Positions 44,051 to 53,544 are shown, counted from the first letter of the stretch. The stretch: DNA of 64,000 nt from Bacillota bacterium (GCA_040754315.1 JBFMCS010000032.1:1-64000), one strand, 5' to 3'. Program-made: numbers and translations. Notes: generated from the sequence alone by a model not told the origin.

Positions 44051-44230
44051 CATTGAGGCGGAAGCGTTAAGAATCCATACTGGCCGGAGTGGGTTCACGG
44101 ACAGTCTAAACGGGCGTGGACGGGATGTAAGACTTTTCGGAGCAATCCTGGATGAAGCGTCAAAATTGGCCGAAGAGAGGCGGCCTTCCAAACTTGCGAT
44201 TTAGGCAGGTTTGGTAAACCAGGGTGCGTA

Positions 44231-45142
44231 GTGGCTTACTCACCATTGGTCCAGGAGCTACGTAGTATGACCAAGGGAGAGGTGTTGGCCCAGGAGCCCA
44301 TGGCTCGCCACACGTCCTTCCGAATAGGGGGCAACGCTGATATCCTGGTAGCGCCGGCGACCCTGGAAGACCTCGAAGCAGTGTTGGACCTAGCCTTTAG
44401 GAGAGGAGTGCCCTACCTCGTGTTCGGAGGGGGCACAAACCTCCTGGTGAGGGACGGAGGTATCAGGGGGATGGCCGTGAAGATAGGGAAGGGACTCGAT
44501 GGGATTAGGGTGCTTGAGGATGGCCTTGAGGCTGGGGCTGGCCTGCCGCTGGCACAGGTGGCGCGGCAGGCCCAGGACGCAGGCCTAGGGGGGCTTGAGT
44601 TCGCTTTTGGCATCCCGGGGACCCTGGGGGGGGCCATCTCCATGAACGCTGGGGCTCACTCGGGGACCATTTCACAGGTCATCACAGAGGTAAAGGCGGT
44701 AAGACCGGGAGGGGAGAGCCGGACCCTCTGCCCCGGCGACCTCGAGATGGGATACAGGGAAAGCGTGTTCTCTCACACTGACTGGGTGTGCGTGACGGCC
44801 ACCCTGAGGCTGGCGCCCTGCCCACCTGAGGAGATCAGGGAGGCCTCCCGGCGACACCTAATGGAACGCAGGAGATCTCAGCCCTTGAGCCAACCCAGCG
44901 CTGGCAGTGTGTTCAAGAACCCTCCGGGGGATTCCGCCGGCCGCCTCATAGAGGCCGCCGGCCTCAAGGGGCGCTGCCTGGGAGGGGCTCAGATCTCCCA
45001 AGTTCACGCCAATTTTATCGTTAACACAGGGGGTGCCACGGCCCGGGACGTCCTGGAACTGGTAGATGAGGCAAGGCAGGCTGTACAGCGGGTACACGGG
45101 ATCTGGCTGGAGCTGGAGATCAGGGTAGAGGGAGAGGGATAG
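44231..45142 (+). CDS. murB: UDP-N-acetylenolpyruvoylglucosamine reductase MurB
   Basis: This FAD enzyme reduces UDP-GlcNAc-enolpyruvate to UDP-MurNAc. Visible motifs are HTSFRIGGNADILV, the FAD-binding VFGGGTNLLVRDGG, the NAGAHSG block and the catalytic-serine region GSVFKNPPGDSAGRLIE. The length of 303 residues fits the Gram-positive type IIa form. It starts at GTG 44231. It lies next to murA, which makes its substrate. Confidence 0.95.
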   Translation: MAYSPLVQELRSMTKGEVLAQEPMARHTSFRIGGNADILVAPATLEDLEAVLDLAFRRGVPYLVFGGGTNLLVRDGGIRGMAVKIGKGLDGIRVLEDGLEAGAGLPLAQVARQAQDAGLGGLEFAFGIPGTLGGAISMNAGAHSGTISQVITEVKAVRPGGESRTLCPGDLEMGYRESVFSHTDWVCVTATLRLAPCPPEEIREASRRHLMERRRSQPLSQPSAGSVFKNPPGDSAGRLIEAAGLKGRCLGGAQISQVHANFIVNTGGATARDVLELVDEARQAVQRVHGIWLELEIRVEGEG

Positions 45143-45149
45143 GACCAGG

Positions 45150-46430
45150 ATGCCGGAGGTGGAGGGCGTGGGCGTGCTGGACATAAAAGGCGGTCACAGG
45201 CTTGGAGGGGCGGTAAGGGTTTCCGGCGCAAAGAACGCCATCCTGCCCATGCTGGCGGCTACCGTGCTCACCAAGGGGCAGTGCCTCATCAACGATGCGC
45301 CATTCCTCAAGGACGTATCTGTGATGTCCCAGATCCTGCGGGGGCTGGGAGCCCGGGTGAGCCACGAGGGGGGGCCCGGTGGCAAGACCCTCTGGGTGGA
45401 CCCCTCCGCTATCTACAACTACGAGGTGGGCGACCTGCTCACCCGGGAGATGCGCTCATCCATATTCCTGATGGGCTCCCTCCTGGGGCGCCTGGGCCGC
45501 GTCCGCGTGGCCTATCCCGGCGGCTGTGACCTTGGCCCCCGGCCCATTGACCTTCACCTATCTGGGCTAAGGGCCCTAGGGGCCCGCCTCTACGAGAGGC
45601 ATGGCTTCATCGAGGCAGAGGCCCCGAGGCTCTCGGGAGCTGATATCCACCTGGACTTTCCCAGCGTGGGAGCGACAGAGAACATAATGATGGCCGCTGT
45701 CCTGGCCCAGGGCACAACCACCATCAAGAACGCCGCCAAGGAGCCGGAGATCGTAGACCTCCAGAACTTCTTGAATTCCCTGGGCGCCCGGGTGATGGGG
45801 GCGGGCACGGACGTCATCCGCGTAGAGGGCGTAGAATCCCTGGGAGGCACCGAGTACTGGGTGATCCCGGACAGGATAGAGACGGGCACCTTCATGGTGG
45901 CCGCCGCCATCACCCGGGGAGACCTGATGCTGGAGAACGTCATACCAGAGCACGTTGAGTCCGTCAGTGCCAAGATGAGAGAGGCCGGTGTCACAGTGGA
46001 GGAGATGCCCGGGGGGATCCGGGTCCGGGGCACCAGGCGCCCCACAGCACTAGACCTGAAGACCCTGCCCTACCCTGGTTTCCCCACGGATATGCAGCCG
46101 CAGTTCATGGCCTTGATGAGCGTGGCCGAGGGCACCAGCGTGGTCACGGAGACCGTCTTTGAGAACCGCTTCAAGCATGCGGAGGAGCTCCGGCGCATGG
46201 GGGCCAACGTGAAGGTTGAGGGAAGGGCCGCCGTCGTGAAGGGGGTTCCCCACCTCTCCGGGGCTATGGTGGAGGCCACCAATCTCCGAAGTGGCGCCGC
46301 CCTGGTCCTGGCAGGCCTGGTGGCAGAGGGAAACACCTGTGTTAGGGGAACCTGCCACATAGACAGGGGCTACGAGAGACTGGAGGAGAAATTGAGATGC
46401 CTGGGCGCCGTCATAGACCGGAAGGAGTGA
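45150..46430 (+). CDS. murA: UDP-N-acetylglucosamine 1-carboxyvinyltransferase MurA
   Basis: This 426-residue enzyme transfers enolpyruvate to UDP-GlcNAc, the first committed step of peptidoglycan synthesis. The N-terminus holds the KNAILPMLAA block, and the reactive cysteine is in the loop YPGGCDLGPRPID, so fosfomycin sensitivity is expected. ATG 45150 follows AGGACCAGG. It overlaps ftsQ by 34 bases. Confidence 0.95.
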   Translation: MPEVEGVGVLDIKGGHRLGGAVRVSGAKNAILPMLAATVLTKGQCLINDAPFLKDVSVMSQILRGLGARVSHEGGPGGKTLWVDPSAIYNYEVGDLLTREMRSSIFLMGSLLGRLGRVRVAYPGGCDLGPRPIDLHLSGLRALGARLYERHGFIEAEAPRLSGADIHLDFPSVGATENIMMAAVLAQGTTTIKNAAKEPEIVDLQNFLNSLGARVMGAGTDVIRVEGVESLGGTEYWVIPDRIETGTFMVAAAITRGDLMLENVIPEHVESVSAKMREAGVTVEEMPGGIRVRGTRRPTALDLKTLPYPGFPTDMQPQFMALMSVAEGTSVVTETVFENRFKHAEELRRMGANVKVEGRAAVVKGVPHLSGAMVEATNLRSGAALVLAGLVAEGNTCVRGTCHIDRGYERLEEKLRCLGAVIDRKE

Positions 46431-47218
46431 GGCCAAAGGCAAGTCACCGGTGGGGCAGGGGCAGGAGGATCGTGCTCTACTCGACCATTCTCATGGTCCT
46501 GGCGGCGCTCTACGCCTTCTACCGTTCCGCCTACTTCCGAGTTGAGGTGGTGGAGGTCGCGGGGACGCAACAGCTCCAGGCTGGGGAGGTCATTGAGGCT
46601 ACGGGCATTCTACTGGGGACAAGCCTCCTGGGTGTGCGTCCTAGCAAGGTGAAGGCACTCGTAGAGGCTCTCCCCTATGTGAAGGAGGCCCGCGTTATGG
46701 TGCGGCTTCCCTCCAGGGTTACCGTGAGCGTGACGGAACGTTCCTGTGTTGGCTACCTGCTGGTGGACAGGTCCTACCTGGCCATCGATGAAGAGGGTGT
46801 CCTCCTTGAGAGATGGGAGGGGGCCTTCTTTCTGGACCAGCCGCTGGTGACCGGGGACATTCCCGGGGACATGCTGCCCGGGGAGCGGCTCACCGGGACC
46901 ACCCTCCTGGATGCTGCCCGCCTCCTAGGCCTCCTCGGGGATTTCCGGGATGAAGTGTCGGAGGTGAACGCGTCAGCCGAGGGCCTGACCCTCTACACCA
47001 TCCAGGGGCTACCAGTCTACATGGGAAGCCCCGGAGCCCTCATGGAGGAGAAGGTGGCCATCCTCAAGGGGATCCTTGAGGATGCCAAGCGGGAGGGCTT
47101 GGACCTGGAGTATGTTGATATCAGGACCTCAAAGCCGGTGGTGCGGCCCAAGGAAGGCACCTATGTGCCCCGGTTCGAGGAGTTCATTGAAGAGGGAGAC
47201 GATGGTGCTTCATGGTAG
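46397..47218 (+). CDS. ftsQ: cell division protein FtsQ/DivIB
   Basis: This bitopic protein has a basic N-terminus (~25 residues), one helix (VLYSTILMVLAALYAFY), then a POTRA domain (VEVVEVAGTQQLQAGEVIEA through RLPSRVTVSVTER) and the FtsQ beta domain. It joins the FtsL/DivIC complex at the septum. The length of 273 residues and the position before ftsA are standard. The ATG at 46397 lies inside the end of murA, so translation is probably coupled. Confidence 0.92.
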   Translation: MPGRRHRPEGVRPKASHRWGRGRRIVLYSTILMVLAALYAFYRSAYFRVEVVEVAGTQQLQAGEVIEATGILLGTSLLGVRPSKVKALVEALPYVKEARVMVRLPSRVTVSVTERSCVGYLLVDRSYLAIDEEGVLLERWEGAFFLDQPLVTGDIPGDMLPGERLTGTTLLDAARLLGLLGDFRDEVSEVNASAEGLTLYTIQGLPVYMGSPGALMEEKVAILKGILEDAKREGLDLEYVDIRTSKPVVRPKEGTYVPRFEEFIEEGDDGASW

Positions 47219-47280
47219 GCCTAGAGGGATATTCCTCCCTGCGTTGAATTAGTCTAGGACGGGTTCCAGGGGGTGGCGGT

Positions 47281-48510
47281 TTGGCCAGGAGACAGGCTAT
47301 AGTTGCGCTAGACATCGGCACCACGAAGGTTGTGGCCCTCGTGGGTGCAGTTGCCCCCCTCGGTGATGTGAACATCGTAGGGGTAGGTGTGGGGCCCTCC
47401 ACCGGTATGAGGAAGGGCATCGTGGTGGATATCGATGGCACTGTCAAGTCCATCCAGTCGGCCGTGGATTCTGCCCGGAGGATGTCGGGGCTGGACATAA
47501 GGTCGGTGTTCCTGGGGGTCGGGGGTTCGCACATTGCCTCCCTCCGGAACAAGGGAGTCGTGGCGGTGAACCGGGATGACAGGGAGATAACCCGGGCTGA
47601 CGTGGAGCGCGTCTTGGAGGCGGCCCGGGTCATCAGCATTCCCCCAGACCGGGAGATCATTCACGTGCTTCCCCGGGGCTACACAGTGGATGGCCATGAC
47701 GGGATCCGTGATCCCGAGGGAATGGTGGGCATCAGGCTGGAGGTAGAGGCAGGAATAATAACCGCGTCGGTTACCAGTCTCCAGAACCTTCTCCGGAGCG
47801 TGTACAAGTCTGGGCTGGACGTGGACGACGTGGTGCTCAACCCCTTGGCCTCAGGGGAGGCGGTGCTCCAGGCGGCCGAGAAGGAACTTGGCGTTGTGGT
47901 TGCCGACATCGGCGGTGGGACCACTAGTGTAGCCCTCTTTGACGAGGGCAGCCTCTGGTTTTCCAGCATCGTTCCGGTGGCGGGCTCCCACATTACCGGG
48001 GACCTGGCTGTAGGACTCAGGACTCCCATCGCCGAGGCCGAGAGGGCAAAGACGGAGTACGGGGTTGCCCTGGAGGAGATGGCGGCCGAGGGTGAGACCT
48101 TCCAGATAGCGGGGATCTCCGGTGGTCGCATGAAGGAGGCGCCACTTGGAGAGATTGCCGCCATAATCGAGCCTAGGGCACACGAGATCATGACCATGAT
48201 CGGTCAGGAGATCAAGCGATCCAGCTTTGGCAAGGTAATCCCTGGCGGGCTGGTCTTGACGGGGGGTACAAGCCTTCTAAGGGGATTGGGGGACTTGGCT
48301 GAGAAGTACCTGGAGATGCCTGTACGGGTAGGCCTCCCCAGGGGGGTGGGAGGCCTCACGGATGTTGCCCGTCACCCTGGCTATTCTACTGCCGTGGGGA
48401 TCCTGATCCATGCTGCCAGGAACCTGGACAGCGCGGGAGAGCGGCCCGTAAGCGGAAGGGTTGGGGGATTATGGCAAAGAATCGGGGGCTTTTTTAGGGG
48501 GATGTTCTGA
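47281..48510 (+). CDS. ftsA: cell division protein FtsA
   Basis: This actin-like ATPase tethers FtsZ to the membrane. The phosphate motif [16 protein letters not shown], the [15 protein letters not shown] block and [15 protein letters not shown] are those of FtsA. The C-terminus ends in an amphipathic helix ([12 protein letters not shown]), the membrane-targeting sequence. It starts at TTG 47281. The length (409 residues) is normal. Confidence 0.95.
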   Translation: MARRQAIVALDIGTTKVVALVGAVAPLGDVNIVGVGVGPSTGMRKGIVVDIDGTVKSIQSAVDSARRMSGLDIRSVFLGVGGSHIASLRNKGVVAVNRDDREITRADVERVLEAARVISIPPDREIIHVLPRGYTVDGHDGIRDPEGMVGIRLEVEAGIITASVTSLQNLLRSVYKSGLDVDDVVLNPLASGEAVLQAAEKELGVVVADIGGGTTSVALFDEGSLWFSSIVPVAGSHITGDLAVGLRTPIAEAERAKTEYGVALEEMAAEGETFQIAGISGGRMKEAPLGEIAAIIEPRAHEIMTMIGQEIKRSSFGKVIPGGLVLTGGTSLLRGLGDLAEKYLEMPVRVGLPRGVGGLTDVARHPGYSTAVGILIHAARNLDSAGERPVSGRVGGLWQRIGGFFRGMF

Positions 48511-48533
48511 GTCCTTCTTGGGGGGTATGGGTC

Positions 48534-49598
48534 TTGCTGGATTTCGATATCGAGGCTGAGCGGTTTGCCGTGATCAAGGTAGTAGGTGTGGGCGGGGGTG
48601 GGTCCAATGCAGTGAATCGCATGATAGAGGCTGGTCTTAAGGGCGTGGACTTCGTCTCAATAAACACAGACATGCAGGCGTTATCAAGGTCTCACGCCCT
48701 GGGGAGGATCCAGATAGGGGAGGGGATCACCAAGGGGCTGGGCGCCGGTGCAGACCCCGAGATCGGCCTGAAGTCTGCGGAGGAGTCCCGCGACCAGATC
48801 CTGGAGAGCCTGAGAGGCGCCGACATGGTGTTCATCACCGCCGGCATGGGGGGGGGAACCGGTACCGGAGCCGCCCCTGTGGTTGCCGAGTGCGCCAGGG
48901 AAGCGGGGTCTTTGACGGTTGCCGTGGTAACCAAACCCTTTTCCTTTGAGGGCAAGCGGAGGATGGCTGTGGCTGAAGCGGGCATGGCCAATCTCCGGGA
49001 GAAGGTGGATACGCTTATAACCATACCAAATGACCGCCTCTTCCAGGTGGTGGACAAGAAGACCTCCATCCTTGACGCCTTCCGCTTTGCTGACGATGTG
49101 CTAAGACAGGGGGTGCAAGGGATCTCCGACCTCATCGCCGTGCCGGGACTAATCAACCTGGACTTCGCCGATGTCAAGACCATCATGGCCAACACTGGTT
49201 CCGCCCTCATGGGCATCGGCAGGGCCTCAGGGGACACGAGGGCCCAGGACGCCGCCAAGGCGGCCATCTCCAGCCCTCTCCTGGAGACCTCCATCGAGGG
49301 AGCCAAGGGGGTGCTCCTTAACATCACCGGCGGCGCCGACCTCGGGCTCTTCGAAGTGAACGAGGCCGCCAGCATTGTGATGTCTGCTAGCGACCAGGAG
49401 GCAAACATCATCTTTGGCGCCGTCATCCAGGAGGACATGCAGGATGAGATCAGGGTTACCGTCATAGCCACGGGCTTTGACAGTGGGGGAAGATGGAAGA
49501 CCCGACGGGAACAGCCAGAATTCGAGGTGCGCCCCCTGGCCGCCGAGGACCTTGAAGTCCCAGCCTTCCTGCGGCGCAGGGAAAAGACGGCATCCTGA
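48534..49598 (+). CDS. ftsZ: cell division protein FtsZ
   Basis: This tubulin-like GTPase builds the Z-ring. The GTP-binding motif [13 protein letters not shown], the T7 loop [18 protein letters not shown] and the C-terminal peptide [11 protein letters not shown], which binds FtsA and other tethers, are all present. TTG 48534 follows a run of G. The unstructured linker is short, giving 354 residues. Confidence 0.97.
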   Translation: MLDFDIEAERFAVIKVVGVGGGGSNAVNRMIEAGLKGVDFVSINTDMQALSRSHALGRIQIGEGITKGLGAGADPEIGLKSAEESRDQILESLRGADMVFITAGMGGGTGTGAAPVVAECAREAGSLTVAVVTKPFSFEGKRRMAVAEAGMANLREKVDTLITIPNDRLFQVVDKKTSILDAFRFADDVLRQGVQGISDLIAVPGLINLDFADVKTIMANTGSALMGIGRASGDTRAQDAAKAAISSPLLETSIEGAKGVLLNITGGADLGLFEVNEAASIVMSASDQEANIIFGAVIQEDMQDEIRVTVIATGFDSGGRWKTRREQPEFEVRPLAAEDLEVPAFLRRREKTAS

Positions 49599-49613
49599 CG
49601 CGCCCGGCCTGAA

Positions 49614-49646
49614 GTGACAGATTCGGCTCTAGACGGGTAGTAGAAT
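49614..49646 (+). promoter_or_regulatory. candidate promoter of spoIIGA-sigE
   Basis: TAGAAT (49641-49646) in the gap after ftsZ has GTGACA (49614-49619) 21 bases upstream. The Bacillus subtilis spoIIG promoter has an unusually long 22-base spacer and is activated by Spo0A, so a long spacer would be meaningful. No clear Spo0A box is seen, so the call is tentative. Confidence 0.25.
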
Positions 49647-49716
49647 ATGGCATAGGGGGGACCCGAAGGCAATAGAAGTATAACATACCCCACGATTCCG
49701 GCCGTCTAGGCAGGTG

Positions 49717-50592
49717 ATGCAGGTGACCCAACACCTGAATCTCGATGTTTACGTTGGGGTGAACCTCTTCATGAACTACGCCCTGCTGTGGATGACCGGA
49801 CGGCTGGTCAGGGCCCGGTTGGTTCACGCTCGTCTCCTTGCTGCCGCAGGGGTCGGTACCGTGTACTCCCTGGCCTTTTTAATGCCTAACCTGGCCTTCC
49901 TTTTTAGCACTTCTGCCAAGGTAGTATGCTCCCTAATCATGGTAGCCATTGCCTTCCAGCCCTCCAGGTGGAGGCATCTCATTGCCCCTTCCGCAGTGTT
50001 CTTCGGGGTTGCCTTCATTACCGCAGGCTCCATTATGGCCATGGCATTTGCCTGGGGGCAGGGGGCCTTTCCCCTCAGGTGGTGGCTGTTGCCCCTTGGT
50101 TTAGGCGCCACGCTAGGCACTAGTTACACGCTCAGCTGGTACCTGGGCCGGGATGCCCGGGTGAGGCCGGGCATGGTTGAGGCAGAGGTGTTCCTGGGGG
50201 ATGCCCGCGGCCATCTAACGGGGTACCTGGATACCGGGAACTGTCTCCGGGACCCGATCACAGGGGCGCCGGTTCTCCTGGCTGAGCTGGCAGCGGTCAG
50301 GGACCTATTACCATGCGGGGCCGGGGTCGCCATGGCGGGAGACCCGCTCAGGGCCATGGATGAACTGGCCTCCACCACCATTGCCAGCAGGGTCAGGCTA
50401 ATCCCCTACTCAACCGTGGGGAATCCCGGTGGCCTGCTCCTGGGTTTCCGCCCTGATGCGCTGGTCACCACTGCCAGGGGGCGCACGCTGGTAACCCGGG
50501 ATGTGATAGTGGCCGTGATCCCTGGTGACCTGGGCCTGGGAGCTTGTGACTGTCTCGTCCACCCTGAGCTGGTTCTTGCTGAGGATGATTGA
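49717..50592 (+). CDS. spoIIGA: sigma-E processing peptidase SpoIIGA
   Basis: Five N-terminal membrane helices are followed by a cytosolic aspartic-protease-like domain with the catalytic motif LTGYLDTGNCLRDP (~residue 172). SpoIIGA cleaves pro-sigma-E in the mother cell after a signal from SpoIIR. It starts at ATG 49717 (a GTG directly before it is possible). The length of ~291 residues and its position before sigE are those of the classical spoIIG operon. Confidence 0.93.
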   Translation: MQVTQHLNLDVYVGVNLFMNYALLWMTGRLVRARLVHARLLAAAGVGTVYSLAFLMPNLAFLFSTSAKVVCSLIMVAIAFQPSRWRHLIAPSAVFFGVAFITAGSIMAMAFAWGQGAFPLRWWLLPLGLGATLGTSYTLSWYLGRDARVRPGMVEAEVFLGDARGHLTGYLDTGNCLRDPITGAPVLLAELAAVRDLLPCGAGVAMAGDPLRAMDELASTTIASRVRLIPYSTVGNPGGLLLGFRPDALVTTARGRTLVTRDVIVAVIPGDLGLGACDCLVHPELVLAEDD

Positions 50593-50607
50593 AAGGGAGG
50601 GGCTTTG

Positions 50608-51339
50608 ATGTTGCGACCGTTGCCTCGCATGAAGTGGGTCCTAAGGCTCCTGGTGCTACGATTCTGGCAGGTGCTGGGGCTCCCTGTCTTGCCCGTGCTG
50701 TACGTTGGATCTAGCGAGGCCCTTCCTCCTCCGCTCTCCACCGACGAGGAGATGTTTCTCATCGGCCGGCTCGGCACTGATGATACCCAAGTGAGATCCG
50801 TCCTCATCGAGAGAAACCTCAGGCTGGTTGTTTACATCGCCAGGAAGTTTGAGAACACAGGCATAGGCGTTGAGGACCTGGTGTCCATCGGTACCATAGG
50901 GCTGATCAAGGCTGTGAATACCTTTGACCCCCACAAGAAGATCAAGCTGGCCACCTACGCCTCCAAGTGCATCGAGAATGAGATCCTGATGTACCTGAGG
51001 AGGCACAACCGCAGCCGTTCCGAGGTGTCCTTCGATGAGCCCCTGAACATTGACTGGGATGGTAACCAGCTGCTGCTCTCGGATGTGCTGGGCACGGAGG
51101 GCGATCTCATCTGCCGGGGTATTGAGGAAGAGGTGGACCGCATACTCCTCCGGAAGGCCATGCTGAAGATATCGGGAAGGGAGAGGTCCATAATGGAGCT
51201 TCGGTTCGGGCTGAAGGACGGGGTTGAGAGAACCCAGAAGGAGGTGGCGGACCTCCTGGGGATATCCCAGTCCTACATCTCCCGGCTGGAAAAACGGACG
51301 ATACGGAGGCTGAGGAAGGAAATCAGGCGGATGGAGTAG
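50608..51339 (+). CDS. sigE: RNA polymerase sporulation sigma factor SigE (pro-form)
   Basis: This is the mother-cell sigma factor. Region 2 holds [22 protein letters not shown] and the [20 protein letters not shown] promoter-melting segment; region 4 is a helix-turn-helix ([18 protein letters not shown]). An N-terminal hydrophobic/basic pro-segment (~30-40 residues, with [15 protein letters not shown]) precedes the core and is the part removed by SpoIIGA. ATG 50608 follows GGGAGGGG. In many relatives sigG follows at once; here 2.5 kb of scar lies between. Confidence 0.95.
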   Translation: MLRPLPRMKWVLRLLVLRFWQVLGLPVLPVLYVGSSEALPPPLSTDEEMFLIGRLGTDDTQVRSVLIERNLRLVVYIARKFENTGIGVEDLVSIGTIGLIKAVNTFDPHKKIKLATYASKCIENEILMYLRRHNRSRSEVSFDEPLNIDWDGNQLLLSDVLGTEGDLICRGIEEEVDRILLRKAMLKISGRERSIMELRFGLKDGVERTQKEVADLLGISQSYISRLEKRTIRRLRKEIRRME

Positions 51340-51470
51340 CCATACTGGCGATGGGGTGTGACCCGGTGGATCCCGCGTCAAACCTAGATGCGCTAAGCAG
51401 GGGGCCCAAAACCTTATAATACGGGCATAAAGCCCAGTGATTCGAGCAAGAGGCTTAGCTTGAACGAAGG

Positions 51471-51647
51471 CATATCGAGCGCTTGAGGAAAAACCCCCTG
51501 GCCTGGGCCCTCAGGATGGACAAGTTGAGCCTTGCCGCGCTGGAGGCCTGCCTCTACAGGCACGAGAAGGCTTGGCAGCCGTTCCCGTGCTGTCAGCTTT
51601 TGGTGAAGAGGACACCTGCCTCGAACAGCTGTGAGGGCAGCAGCTAA
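51471..51647 (+). pseudogene. remnant of selA (selenocysteine synthase), fragment
   Basis: A short open frame encodes HIERLRKNPLAWALRMDKL followed by SLAALEACL and ends at TAA 51645-51647. The order (I/R)-K-N-P-L-x-x-A-L-R-x-D-K-L-x-L-A-A-L-E is a highly conserved block of L-seryl-tRNA(Sec) selenium transferase, which converts serine to selenocysteine on its tRNA. The N-terminal pyridoxal-phosphate part is absent and the frame after this block is not recognisable, so it is a fossil. Confidence 0.6.
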
Positions 51648-51954
51648 CCGGGATCTTACTCCCGGGTGTTTCTGACCAACGCCGGTGACTAACTCCCTTT
51701 TGTCGTGCACCTCCGTCACGCCCGTGCTCCTCCAAGAGTGCCGGTGTGACGATCAAATGCACGCATAACCCGTCTGAGGCAGCCAGGAGTACACCTTTGT
51801 CCAAGGGCCCACCCGTTACGCGTCACAGTCCATGTCCGAAGTAGTTCCTGGTAGGATAAGGGACATATTCGTATCGAAAGATGCAGTAGTGTACGTATGA
51901 TTAAGGCAAGGTGAAGATTTCCCACATCCGTGAGGTGAACGGGGGGAGTTCGGC
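51648..51954. other. stretch without a gene before the HTH/MazF pair
   Basis: About 300 bases with no supported gene. They follow the selA fragment and may hold its further decayed 3' part and the promoter of the pair at 51955. GTGAGGTGAACGGGGGGAG lies directly before the HTH gene and includes its ribosome site. Confidence 0.35.
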
Positions 51955-52236
51955 ATGGCTGGCAGATTGTTGACGCCTGAGGAGGTGGCTGAGAGGCTCT
52001 CAGTGAGCCCCAAGACCGTTCGGGATTGGCTACGCTGCGGAAGCATGAAGGGTTGCAGGATTGGCGGAAAGGGGCTCTGGCGAGTGCGTGAGGCGGACCT
52101 GGAGTACTTTCTCCAGGATGAGGTGGGGTACAAGACTGCCCCGCGGGATGACGCTGAAGACATCGAGTGGCTGGAGGCGGAGATCGAGGCCCCACTCCCG
52201 TCCTATGACTGGGGCCCGGTGGTCCACCCCCTGTGA
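51955..52236 (+). CDS. excisionase/MerR-type HTH protein with acidic tail, possible antitoxin
   Basis: Residues 1-55 form a DNA-binding domain of the excisionase type (LTPEEVAERLSVSPKTVRDW, then a wing GGKGLWRVREADLEYFL). The last ~30 residues are acidic and end in PSYDWGPVVHPL. Fifty-five bases downstream begins a MazF-like toxin gene. A DNA-binding N-terminus with a flexible acidic C-terminus is the design of type II antitoxins, so this is a plausible but non-standard partner for MazF. The ATG at 51955 follows GGGGGGAG. It may instead be a simple mobile-element regulator. Confidence 0.72.
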   Translation: MAGRLLTPEEVAERLSVSPKTVRDWLRCGSMKGCRIGGKGLWRVREADLEYFLQDEVGYKTAPRDDAEDIEWLEAEIEAPLPSYDWGPVVHPL

Positions 52237-52290
52237 AGCCCGTCAAGTACTTGCCGGGCGTTGGCCTTGTGGTGGAGGGTGGCAGATCGC

Positions 52291-52653
52291 ATGCCAAGTG
52301 AACCTGTTAGGCTTGGCGACGTCTTGACGGTTGAGCTGCCGCGCCATATCCCTGCCCTCCGGGAACAGGAAGGAGTGAGACCGGCCGTTGTGGTCGGTCC
52401 TCCCAAGGGCACCCGCTGTCCCGTGATCGTCATTGTCCCTCTTACCACCGAAAAGGGGCCTTGGACTCAGACGAATCCCAGGCTATACCCGGGCTTGCCG
52501 CAGGGAGAAGGAGGCCTCGTCCGGCCGTCCATATCCCTCATCGATCAGGTGAGGTCGATAGACGTCCACAGGGTCCTGGGTTACCTGGGGACTCTGAGTT
52601 CCACCGAGTTTGAGCGCATCCAGGCGGGGCTCAGGCACCTTCTCGAGATGTGA
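52291..52653 (+). CDS. MazF/PemK-family toxin (endoribonuclease)
   Basis: This 120-residue protein has the PemK/MazF fold pattern: LGDVLTVELP at the start, then EQEGVRPAVVVGPP (the conserved E/Q-G-x-R-P-x-x-V segment), VIVIVPLTT, and SLIDQVRSIDVHRV with the conserved Q-x-R-x-(I/V)-D. Such toxins cut single-stranded RNA. ATG 52291 follows GGAGGGTGGC; a longer reading is possible. The preceding HTH gene is the likely antitoxin. It lies in the scar between sigE and sigG. Confidence 0.82.
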   Translation: MPSEPVRLGDVLTVELPRHIPALREQEGVRPAVVVGPPKGTRCPVIVIVPLTTEKGPWTQTNPRLYPGLPQGEGGLVRPSISLIDQVRSIDVHRVLGYLGTLSSTEFERIQAGLRHLLEM

Positions 52654-53044
52654 TGCTCAGTGGAGAGTTCCTTGGAGCACACGGCATGCTAGCCCCTGGG
52701 TCAGTGCTGTAGCGTTTGAGTTTCTCGACGGGTCAACCTGGAGTCTCCTATCTGCTCTCCGGGTGGACCCTCTTGTTTCATGGCCTCCCTGGGATTGCTT
52801 TCGAGGGCCGTCACGGTCCCCATCAAAGGCACTGCCCCGTGGACGGAACCTGCCGAGAGGCCGGTGGATTGGTCTCTCGGCGATTCCGTGGGGTCGCATA
52901 CGTCGATGACGGATCCATAGGTGTGATGGCCAGTCTCTTGATGAGGCTCTCAAGTCTTTGGCGTTCCTGCGCCGTGTATGGCTCACGACACGGTCCGTGG
53001 CTTGTTGGCTGGCCCGCCGCACCCTGCTGTACGTCTCTTCATTT
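52654..53044. other. stretch without a supported gene (sigE-sigG scar)
   Basis: No open frame here has a recognisable family or a ribosome site. Given the neighbouring remnants, it is probably decayed coding DNA. No tRNA, repeat array or terminator is obvious. Confidence 0.4.
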
Positions 53045-53260
53045 GTTCAGGAGTATCTAGACAAAGGCCGAGATGTCCTTCTTTTGCCTCTCAGGGAGGC
53101 ACCGGTAGCGGCGCCACATTGAGACGGTAGAAGAGGTCCTCCCTGAACTGGCTCGCTCTTACCATCCTCTCCAGGTCGCTTTAGTGGCTGCCACGACCCG
53201 TGTGTCCACGTACATTGCATTGGCCCTTCCTTGCCCAGTATACCAGCGTCGGGCGCGTTC
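53045..53260 (-). pseudogene. remnant of a sigma-54 activator (AAA+ domain fragment)
   Basis: Minus-strand frames give, in order, DTRVVAATK, then MVRASQFREDLFYRLNVAPL with PVPP, then a shifted piece corresponding to RERQKDI. This is the well-known R-V-(V/I)-A-A-T ... F-R-x-D-L-(F/Y)-Y-R-L-N-V block near the end of the sigma-54 AAA+ domain. At least two frame changes and stops interrupt it and nothing else of the gene is recognised. It is a second, dead member of the family whose live member lies at 174-2093. Confidence 0.65.
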
Positions 53261-53544
53261 AATGGTGACGGCGGTTCACAACTGGCAATGACCGGTGGAA
53301 GGGTGGCCCGGATCACCAGGGGAGAAGCCATTACCCAAAGCATCAACCCGGGGAATGCGAGACTCCGGCGAATGGCCCAGAGTCTCCGGGGGGAATGGCC
53401 GCAGGTGGCCCGGATCCTTACAGAGAGGTATTTTTCGATAGCTCTCGGTTGATCATATGTAATGACACCTTATCCCGGAGATTCACCCAACCTTCACGCT
53501 ACGATACGCAGGACCCTATTCCCCTAATGGAGGTGACGCTTTCA
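53261..53544. other. stretch without a supported gene before the YHS peptide
   Basis: A frame across this stretch is open but has no clear start, ribosome site or family. It may be further debris of the scar. Towards 53450-53540 it becomes less GC-rich and probably includes the promoter of the YHS gene, although no consensus pair is clear. Confidence 0.35.
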
